Shown here one piece after another: positions 50,968 through 56,895 of a stretch of 64,000 bases of DNA. Numbering within the stretch: the stretch's first letter is position 1; each line of letters begins with the position of its first letter. The position numbers were made by a program, and so were the translations under genes. Source of the stretch: an uncultured Collinsella sp. (GTDB taxonomy: Bacteria > Actinomycetota > Coriobacteriia > Coriobacteriales > Coriobacteriaceae). Under the pieces are notes generated by a model. The model was not told where the DNA came from. It searched no databases and saw only the letters and a program-made list of their open reading frames with translations. The stretch covers positions 40,953 through 104,952 of the forward strand of contig CAUFWM010000001.1 in assembly GCA_959596505.1 (NCBI GenBank), given 5' to 3'.

Positions 50968-51362
50968 TCATTCTCGATGCTGTCGAAACCCTCGATTTGC
51001 AGATGGACGCCGTTTCGGTCGGCTTCCATGCGGAGCGCCGCGAGCGCTTCCATGATTTCGGAGAACGCCGAGACCTCTTTCTCCAAAACCGCCTTGGCTT
51101 CATCTTGGTTGAATACCCCCGCGCCGTTGGAGTTCAGAAATCTCATGAACTGGTTCAGGTTCGTCCCCTGCTTCGCGAGTTCGTGCGCCGCCATTCTCAA
51201 AGGCTCCGTGTCTATGACCCTGATTGTCTCATCGTCGGAATTGGCGAGAAGCTTTCGGGCGTACTCGGAAACCGTCATGCCGTTTTTGGCGGCTTTTCGC
51301 TTGAGGATTTCCTTCTCGCGCTCCGTCATGCGCACCTCGACGCGCGCCTCTTTTCTCCGCAT
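50964..51362 (-). CDS. MobC-like relaxosome accessory protein
   Basis: 132 aa from ATG 51362 (GAGGAG 11 bases upstream; the longer frame to 51482 has no SD). A ribbon-helix-helix-like N-terminus (about 5-45: VEVRMTEREKEILKRKA, GMTVSEYARKLL) and a MobC tail with the conserved GTNLNQFMRFLN. Such proteins bind oriT and help the relaxase. A large perfect hairpin lies about 300 bp upstream. No relaxase is recognisable in the element. Confidence 0.8.
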   Translation of the reverse strand: MRRKEARVEVRMTEREKEILKRKAAKNGMTVSEYARKLLANSDDETIRVIDTEPLRMAAHELAKQGTNLNQFMRFLNSNGAGVFNQDEAKAVLEKEVSAFSEIMEALAALRMEADRNGVHLQIEGFDSIENE

Positions 51363-51946
51363 GCCGACTTCGACTCCTCTCGTTTTCCAAAAACAAGCTA
51401 CCAGCGAACAGCGCCGCCGCGTTTGCTGGTAGCGTAAAATCAGACGGCGGTCACGCCGGCTGCCGAAAACAGGCAATCCCAAAATGCCAGTTTTTCAAAG
51501 CGCGAGCACCCTCCCGTCAAGGTCACTAAGGCCGCTCGGGAGCAAGATGGAAGTGAAGGAAAAGTCCGCAACAGTTGAGTTTGTCCGTACACTTCCCAAA
51601 TCTTGCAACTCGAAGAGCGGCCCTAGCCGGTGAGCGCTGCTGCTAAGCAACGCGAGAGCCTTCTCGGCTTGATAATAGAGGTGCCGCCGCCCCTATTATC
51701 AAGCCGAGAAGGCGGGCCTCCAGAGGCTTGCGGGGCAATCAAGCGAGCGGCGTGGACAGCAGACCAGCATTCATCGGCAACGATGCCGGGCATTATCTCA
51801 CGGCAAAACACCTCGGGCCTCGAAATCGGTCATCACGAGCACAGAACCGTCCGGTAGACGCACTCCAGTATCAAACGAAGCCCGCTCGGGAACCTCGATT
51901 CCCTCGGCACCCAGAAGCGCCTTCAGTGCAACCTTGGCACTATCTC
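51363..51946. other. Non-coding interval with a candidate origin
   Basis: 584 bp between the MobC-like gene and the replication-like gene. No credible ORF. Its main feature is the perfect 21-bp inverted repeat at 51658-51713; the rest has no signal I can name. Confidence 0.6.
51658..51713. repeat. Perfect 21-bp inverted repeat, candidate oriT or replication origin
   Basis: Arms 51658-51678 and 51693-51713 pair without mismatch (GCCTTCTCGG...) around a 14-nt GC-rich loop. Placement next to MobC-like and replication-like genes suggests an origin of transfer or a single-strand initiation hairpin. It lacks a T-run, so a terminator role is less likely. Confidence 0.9.
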
Positions 51947-52852
51947 CTAAACATAGGGCTGCAAATCCGGATACAATTTGATTACCAAGCGCTCGGCCTC
52001 ATCCCGGTCCATTCCCCTACTTCCCGGAATGGGGCCAGCGTGCTCCGCAGGTGACTGCACGAACCACTCGCCTTCCTCCTTGTCAGAACTTATGATGAGG
52101 CCAATCCTGAGGCTCTTGCGTCCGTTCGCGCCGCTTCCGGCATCTACGGCTTGCTCCTTTTCGGGATAATGTCCCTCCCGCTCGTTCCAGGCGTGGAGCT
52201 TAGCCCGCCAGTCGCGAATAGGGCTGCCGCTCTTGTCGCGCCACCCACTGGAGTTGTAGTAGTCAAAAAATTTTTCAGGAGAGACGGCCAGACCACATTG
52301 ATTGCAGTAGGCCCTCACTTCATTGAGAGTCGGAGCGCGCGTTCTTCCGCCTTCTTCAAAATCAGACCCTGCCCCAGCCCTAGTTCTAGAGCTTGATGTA
52401 GTTTTATCTCTATCTATATGTCCGCAGTCACCGTCCAATGACCGTGTGGTCACCGCGCAGTGGATTGCGCCACAATCGCAGGTAGATAACTTTTCCTCTT
52501 CAAGCTTTTGAAAGAAAGCCCTTTCAGAACTGCCTAGATTTCTGAAGATTTCTGGCAAAACTTCGCAGGCTTCTCCTGAATCCTCGGCGATTAAAGGTGC
52601 CTTGCCCGCCCGATTACGCGTCAGCTGTTCAATGGATTTCTCTCGTCTGAAATCGAGCTGGGACCTATAGGCTTCGAATACGAGCATCGCCGGCTTGGGC
52701 AGCTCCGGCTCCTCCTTATCAAGGTAGTAATTCCAGATCGCCCAAGCGAGTTTGCTGCATTGGACCTCCGTCAGCACCCTTCTCATGCTGTCGCGCCATT
52801 CACGCTCCATCTTGGCGTAATCTGGCTCAAGTCGACCGTTCACATCAGCCAT
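51947..52852 (-). CDS. Replisome-organizer-like protein of the element (DUF6291-like)
   Basis: 301 aa. The N-terminal part (about 8-75, WRDSMRRVLTEVQCSKLAWAI, DKEEPEL, FEAYRSQLD) resembles DUF6291 and phage replisome organizer N-domains. A middle linker contains CDCGAIHC, a possible metal knuckle. Around 175-220 is the sequence NEVRAYCNQCG, KFFDYYNSSGW, RDWRAKLHAWNERE, the C-terminal block found in phage DnaD-like proteins. It starts three bases after the excisionase stop with GGGTGAG as SD. Function in element replication is inferred. Confidence 0.65.
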   Translation of the reverse strand: MADVNGRLEPDYAKMEREWRDSMRRVLTEVQCSKLAWAIWNYYLDKEEPELPKPAMLVFEAYRSQLDFRREKSIEQLTRNRAGKAPLIAEDSGEACEVLPEIFRNLGSSERAFFQKLEEEKLSTCDCGAIHCAVTTRSLDGDCGHIDRDKTTSSSRTRAGAGSDFEEGGRTRAPTLNEVRAYCNQCGLAVSPEKFFDYYNSSGWRDKSGSPIRDWRAKLHAWNEREGHYPEKEQAVDAGSGANGRKSLRIGLIISSDKEEGEWFVQSPAEHAGPIPGSRGMDRDEAERLVIKLYPDLQPYV

Positions 52853-52855
52853 ACG

Positions 52856-53092
52856 TTACTCACCCCCCACGCAACGACGGCGGGAGCGCAGCCAGTCCTC
52901 CAAGTCCTCCATCAGATATAGAACGGGCGAACGAGGGGAGTCGCTGATATGGACATAGGCAGGCCCCCTACCCGCGCAGCGCCAGTTGGCGAGCGTCTTC
53001 GGGGAAACGCCGAGCGCACGGGCGGCGTCCTCACTTGAAAGCGCCATCGGGATGAAAACTGGAGTTGGATTATCTTTGTCTTTGTGCTTCAT
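52856..53092 (-). CDS. xis: Excisionase / AlpA-like HTH protein
   Basis: 78 aa from ATG 53092 (GGAGG six bases upstream). A winged-HTH of the excisionase/AlpA type (about 17-70: SEDAARALGVSPKTLANWRCAGRGP, then LYLMEDLEDWLRSRR). Small size and a position one gene from attR fit a recombination directionality factor for the integrase. Operonic with the replication-like gene (three-base gap). Confidence 0.8.
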   Translation of the reverse strand: MKHKDKDNPTPVFIPMALSSEDAARALGVSPKTLANWRCAGRGPAYVHISDSPRSPVLYLMEDLEDWLRSRRRCVGGE

Positions 53093-53514
53093 AGCGGCCC
53101 TCCGTCCACCTAGTAACGGAGAGTCGATATAAACAAAGCGACACAGAGACAGGCACCCTACCCGTTCCCTGCCGTCGCTCCGTGCCTCTACCTGGACCGG
53201 CACATCCCGTGAACGACTTTTCCGACCGTCGCTGCCTTTCGCTCACATAATAGGATGCTGGAAGCTGTTTGCCCCATCTGTAGTGTGGGTTCGCTCGCCT
53301 CGAAGCAACGGTTACCAAGCCGCCGTCTTCTCTCGGGGTGGTATGCCTAGCGGTGACTTTTCGCCAATAGCTCATCTTATGCGCATATCACGACGTTCGC
53401 GCAGCCCTGCGAGCACTCATTTACTTTCACGGCTCCGTATGCAATTGGCCTTATTCTACCCAAGGTTTCCCGCAGCACCCAAACCGACGAACAACCTGCA
53501 CATATTTGAAAAGC

Positions 53515-53533
53515 GGGACAATAGTAGGGACAC
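53515..53533. repeat. Right arm-type repeat (possible integrase site)
   Basis: GGGACAATAGTAGGGACAC, identical and in the same orientation to 47370-47388; about 60 bases inside attR. The left counterpart lies about 110 bases inside attL. Confidence 0.85.
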
Positions 53534-53561
53534 TCGGTCAAAAGTAGCTCTCAATATAAAA

Positions 53562-53587
53562 AAATACCTGCGTTTCCGCAGGTATTT
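53562..53587 (-). terminator. Element-borne replacement terminator for tRNA-fMet
   Basis: Perfect 11-bp arms (AAATACCTGCG / CGCAGGTATTT) with a 4-nt loop, followed on the minus strand by TTTTAT. It is six bases past attR and replaces the original terminator now at 47187-47211. Confidence 0.85.
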
Positions 53588-53593
53588 AAGATG

Positions 53594-53634
53594 CTTGGTC
53601 GCGGGGGCAGGATTTGAACCTACGACCTCCGGGT
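53594..53634 (-). other. attR: 41-bp att copy within the intact tRNA-fMet
   Basis: Identical to attL (47219-47259). It forms the 3' half of the intact tRNA, so integration restores the complete tRNA at this end. Confidence 0.95.
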
Positions 53635-53672
53635 TATGAGCCCGGCGAGCTACCAGACTGCTCCACCCCGCA
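53596..53672 (-). tRNA. Initiator tRNA-fMet (CAU anticodon), CCA encoded
   Basis: 77 nt. The sequence follows initiator tRNA closely: GCGGGGUGGAGCAG after base 1, anticodon stem with three consecutive G-C pairs (CCGGG/CCCGG) around CUCAUAA, T-loop UUCAAAU, and a templated CCA. Base 1 is U and base 72 is G, a U-G wobble in place of the C1-A72 mismatch of many bacterial initiators. Its 3' half doubles as attR. Confidence 0.93.
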
Positions 53673-53826
53673 ATGTCTGGGCGCCTCATGTGCGCAAGAA
53701 AGAATATTACGTGGGAGTTCGGTAAACGGCAAGGAAAATCTCGTAGAGCATAATTCCTTCATATTTAAACCCCTCAGCCCATATCACCGTGAACAAATCG
53801 CAGCCTAGCGCCGTCGGCGGCGCGTA

Positions 53827-53832
53827 TACAAT
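53827..53832 (+). promoter_or_regulatory. -10 element for coaX
   Basis: TACAAT (within TATACAAT), about 37 bases before the coaX start, which has GGAG as SD. No consensus -35. Confidence 0.4.
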
Positions 53833-53868
53833 GGTGCGCGTCCTTTTACGCCGACACCTGGAGTAGAC

Positions 53869-54642
53869 ATGCTGCTCGCTATCGATATGGGAAACACGCA
53901 GACGGCCATGGGTCTGTTTGACGGAAACGAGCTGGTGCAGTCGTGGCGCATGCCCACCGACCGCTCCTATACCGCCGACGAGATCCATGTGCGCCTGATG
54001 GGTTTCTTTAAGATGTACGGCCTTTCGCTCGACGCGGTCGACGCAATCGCCTTTGCGGGCGTGGTGCCGCAGCTCTCGCGCGAGTGGCACGCCGTGGCCG
54101 ACCGCATTGCCGCGGACGCCATCGTCATCGGGCCGCAGACGGCCGCCGTAACCAAGCTGCGCGCGGCGCGCCCCCAGGCCGTAGGTGCCGATCGCGTCGC
54201 CAACGCCGTTGCGGCCGAGACTTTCTACGGCGCGCCGGCGATCGTGGTGGACTTTGGCACCGCGACCAATATCGACGTCATCGATAAGGACGGTTATTAC
54301 ATTGGCGGAGCGATCGCGCCGGGCATCCGCATCTCCATGGACGCGCTTGCCGCCCGTGCCGCCAAGCTCGCCAGCGTTCCGCTCGAGGCGCCGGAGCACG
54401 CCATCGGCCGCGATACCGAGGAGTGCATCAAGGTCGGCGCCGTAACGGGCGCCGCCGCCATGGCCGAGGGCTTGGTCGCGCGCATGAAGCGCGAGCTGGG
54501 CCGCGAGGACGCCACCGTTATCGCCACGGGCGGTCTCGCCGGCATCGTCGCCGATTCGACCGATGCCTTCGACGTGGTCGACGGACAGCTCACCATCAAG
54601 GGCATCTGCGAAATCTACCGCCGCATGCAGGAGCTGGGGTAA
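53869..54642 (+). CDS. coaX: Type III pantothenate kinase
   Basis: 257 aa; ATG with GGAG upstream. Phosphorylates pantothenate in the first step of CoA synthesis. The ASKHA-fold motifs are present: DMGNTQT near the N-terminus, VGADRVANAVAA, VDFGTATNIDVID and GGAIAPGI. Length is normal for CoaX, and there is no sign of truncation. It is first after the tRNA; the 3' side ends at a palindrome. Confidence 0.95.
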   Translation: MLLAIDMGNTQTAMGLFDGNELVQSWRMPTDRSYTADEIHVRLMGFFKMYGLSLDAVDAIAFAGVVPQLSREWHAVADRIAADAIVIGPQTAAVTKLRAARPQAVGADRVANAVAAETFYGAPAIVVDFGTATNIDVIDKDGYYIGGAIAPGIRISMDALAARAAKLASVPLEAPEHAIGRDTEECIKVGAVTGAAAMAEGLVARMKRELGREDATVIATGGLAGIVADSTDAFDVVDGQLTIKGICEIYRRMQELG

Positions 54643-54689
54643 GACGGGGCTTAAGTCGAGCATGAGCGGAGAACTAGGCAACGCATCGG

Positions 54690-54734
54690 TCCTATTCCTC
54701 AAAAACGAAAATTTTTCAGTTTTGAGGAATAGGA
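54690..54734. repeat. ATPase-flanking palindrome, copy 1 (3' side)
   Basis: Arms TCCTATTCCTCAAAA / TTTTGAGGAATAGGA around a near-palindromic AT-rich centre. It lies eight bases beyond the stop of the DUF4143 ATPase gene. Confidence 0.92.
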
Positions 54735-54741
54735 CTTTCTG

Positions 54742-55938
54742 CTACGCCTCGCCGCACAGCCACCTCGCCAAGTCCACGATCTGCACCCCATCGCGGTCCG
54801 TGGCCTCATGATGCGTGCGGGCGAGAATCATCTTGGGATACGCATCGCCAATGCTCAGCAGTGGCGAAATCTCGCGTTCAAATGTCTTATCCGAGCTGAT
54901 GTCGTCGCTCACCTGAATGTAGAGTTTCTCGCTCCGCTTGATTGCTACAAAGTCTATTTCCTTTTTATAGAGTACACCGACGTATACCTCGTATCCGCGG
55001 CGCAGCAGCTCGATTGCCACCATGTTCTCGTATACGCGGCCCCAGTCCATATCACGTGTACCAAGAAGCGCATATTTAAACGCATGGTCCGCCAGATAGT
55101 ACTTCTCGCCGCTCTTAAGGTATTTTTTGCCGCGTATGTCGTACCGACGAACTTTATAGAAGGCAAACGCATCGCACAGGTACCCCATGTACGTGCCGAC
55201 CGTCTTGTTCGTAATCTTTAGCCCATCCGCATTTAATGCATCAGTAATGTTGCGTGCCGACGTAATGTTGGAAACGTTGTCCATCATGTAATCGGCAATG
55301 CGTAGCAGCGCCGATTCGTTTCTCACGTTATGCCGCTGCACGATATCCCTCACGATGAGCGTCTTAAAGACGTTGGAGAGATATTGATAGCGCTGCTCCT
55401 GCAGTGGATAAGGGTAAGAGCCGGACATACCGCCGGTTCTCGCGTACTCATCGAAGTCGCGGTCGACCTCGCCCTCGTCGCCATAGAGACGATACTCCTC
55501 AAACGAGAACGGGAAAACCTCGATCTCGAAGGTGCGCCCCGTAAAGAGCGTCGACAGATCGCTCGACAGCAAAAAGGCATTCGATCCGGTGATGAAGATG
55601 TCGTACTGCTCGGATGCGTGAAGGCTGTTGATCGCGCGTTCAAAGCCGTCGCACATCTGAACCTCGTCGATAAGCAGGAAGTTTTGCTTGTCGGACACTC
55701 GATGATCTTTTACATAGGCGAGCAACGCGTGATACTCGAACAGATTCTCGAACTCATCGAGGTTGTAGTTGATATGAATGACATTCGAATTGGACAGATT
55801 TGCCTCCACGTAATCGCGGAGGGCCTCGAGCAATTTTGATTTACCGCTACGGCGGATGCCAGTGATGACCTTGATGTCCGGCACGCCAATAAGGCTCGTC
55901 AACGTGTCCATATATGACGTTCTATTGATGAGTTTCAT
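54742..55938 (-). CDS. AAA+ ATPase with DUF4143 domain (second)
   Basis: 398 aa; ATG with GAGGAGG upstream. Walker A G27-IRRSG-K33-S34, Walker B L-I-D90-E91 (LLIDEVQM), sensor-like TGSNAFL, a DUF4143 domain (about 200-300) and a C-terminal PD-(D/E)xK-like region (KKEIDFVAIKRSEKLYIQV). Same family as the protein at 42939-44243 but a different subgroup, with low identity by eye. It is flanked by one palindrome on the 3' side and two on the 5' side; no partner gene is visible. Confidence 0.85.
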   Translation of the reverse strand: MKLINRTSYMDTLTSLIGVPDIKVITGIRRSGKSKLLEALRDYVEANLSNSNVIHINYNLDEFENLFEYHALLAYVKDHRVSDKQNFLLIDEVQMCDGFERAINSLHASEQYDIFITGSNAFLLSSDLSTLFTGRTFEIEVFPFSFEEYRLYGDEGEVDRDFDEYARTGGMSGSYPYPLQEQRYQYLSNVFKTLIVRDIVQRHNVRNESALLRIADYMMDNVSNITSARNITDALNADGLKITNKTVGTYMGYLCDAFAFYKVRRYDIRGKKYLKSGEKYYLADHAFKYALLGTRDMDWGRVYENMVAIELLRRGYEVYVGVLYKKEIDFVAIKRSEKLYIQVSDDISSDKTFEREISPLLSIGDAYPKMILARTHHEATDRDGVQIVDLARWLCGEA

Positions 55939-55964
55939 TGGGGCCTCCTCGCGGTCTTTTATCG

Positions 55965-56005
55965 CTATTCCTCAAAAACGAAAAATTTTCAGTTTTGAGG
56001 AATAG
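55965..56005. repeat. ATPase-flanking palindrome, copy 2 (5' side)
   Basis: Arms CTATTCCTCAAAA / TTTTGAGGAATAG, centre ACGAAAAATTTTCAG; 27 bases upstream of the ATPase start. Same arms as copies 1 and 3. Confidence 0.92.
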
Positions 56006-56050
56006 ACTCTGTAGCGAATATACCTCGCAAAAGACCGAGCTGGCTTAATC

Positions 56051-56091
56051 CTATTCCTCAAAACTGAAAAATTTTCAATTTTGAGGAATAG
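56051..56091. repeat. ATPase-flanking palindrome, copy 3 (5' side)
   Basis: Same arms as copy 2, 86 bases further; the centre CTGAAAAATTTTCAA differs at its edges. A separate GC-richer hairpin with 12-bp arms (CAGAAGCTCTCC, 56121-56158) follows between it and the biotin-ligase-like gene and may be the terminator of that gene. Confidence 0.92.
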
Positions 56092-56120
56092 AGCTGACGC
56101 GGCCATTCTCTCGGGTCACA

Positions 56121-56158
56121 CAGAAGCTCTCCCCGGTGCAAGCCGAGGAGAGCTTCTG
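56121..56158 (-). terminator. Hairpin after the biotin-ligase-like gene
   Basis: Perfect 12-bp arms CAGAAGCTCTCC / GGAGAGCTTCTG with a 14-nt loop, 36 bases past the stop at 56194. Without a T-run it may be only a processing or stabilising hairpin. Confidence 0.5.
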
Positions 56159-56193
56159 TTGTCATCGTTATCTTTGAGCGCGGGTGCCTCGCG

Positions 56194-56895
56194 TTACAGT
56201 CCGCGAATCCGTACGGCCTCGGGCGGAAACTCCTGCTCGCCGGCATCGGTCTTGATGGTCGCACGGCCCCAGATATCCAGGCCCGCAAACACACCGACCG
56301 CAAGCGGCAAACCGTTGGGCGACACCGCCGCAACCTGACGACCCAGCAGCGGCACCATATCGAAGTACTCACCCAGCACCGGAGCCAACGGGCCGGCAGC
56401 GCCCTGCGGCGTGTTGGCAACAACTGCCCAAGCGCCCACGCGGGTCAGCACGGCGGCGGACAGCGCCTCAACCAGCGCCTCGTCGGCCACATCCACGCCA
56501 AGCCCGCTCAGCGCCGTGCGCTCAATATCCACCGTCACGGCACCGAACATGCCCGCGGCACCGGCGCCACCGTTCACGGCAACGCGTGCGAACGGCGTCT
56601 CGAACGCGGGCGCGCCGCACACGATGTTGCTCGGCCACTCAATGCCCACCTTGCCGGCAAGGCCCAACCCCGGCGTCGAAGCCGTGCCCACAAGCGCGTC
56701 CATCATGCCCATCGCGGCCACAAACGGCAGGCCGTGGAAGGCATGCATATTCACGTCCGGGCGCACAACCAGCGAAAACGTCAACGACGCCTCACCCGCA
56801 CTCCAAGCGCACCAACCCGCAGACGCACCCTCGCGGCCCGCGTCGCGCGCGGCATCAAGCTCGGTGCGGGCGGCTACAGCATTCATCTCAATCAT
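56194..56895 (-). CDS. Biotin-protein ligase-like protein lacking the biotin-binding loop
   Basis: 233 aa. The BPL/LPL catalytic core is recognisable (SAGEASLTFSLVVRP, a helix with LPFVAAMGMMDAL, and KVGIEWPSNIV in the position of the usual KWPND), with a C-terminal SH3-like domain (about 195-233). However, the N-terminus lacks the GRGRxGRxW biotinoyl-AMP loop and the strand before it, and WPSN replaces the WPND core. It may be a degenerate ligase or a fold with another ligand. It begins directly after the folP-folK stop, so the two are cotranscribed. Confidence 0.6.
   Translation of the reverse strand: MIEMNAVAARTELDAARDAGREGASAGWCAWSAGEASLTFSLVVRPDVNMHAFHGLPFVAAMGMMDALVGTASTPGLGLAGKVGIEWPSNIVCGAPAFETPFARVAVNGGAGAAGMFGAVTVDIERTALSGLGVDVADEALVEALSAAVLTRVGAWAVVANTPQGAAGPLAPVLGEYFDMVPLLGRQVAAVSPNGLPLAVGVFAGLDIWGRATIKTDAGEQEFPPEAVRIRGL

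Larger units (their letters stand above)
53093..53593. other. Right-end non-coding interval of the element
   Basis: 501 bp with no supported gene. It holds one copy of the 19-bp integrase-type site (53515-53533) and a terminator (53562-53587) next to attR. The middle part shows no clear promoter or structure. Confidence 0.6.
47219..53634. mobile_element. 6.4-kb integrative element in the initiator tRNA-fMet gene
   Basis: Limits are two identical 41-bp direct copies (47219-47259 and 53594-53634) of the tRNA-fMet 3' part. The intact tRNA is at the right end. Inside: tyrosine integrase, XRE repressor, membrane protein, two small ORFs, MobC-like protein, replisome-organizer-like protein and excisionase; base composition is AT-richer and codon use more relaxed than in the flanks. 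No relaxase, capsid or coupling-protein gene is seen, so it is more like a satellite or mobilisable island than a complete conjugative element or phage. Confidence 0.9.
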
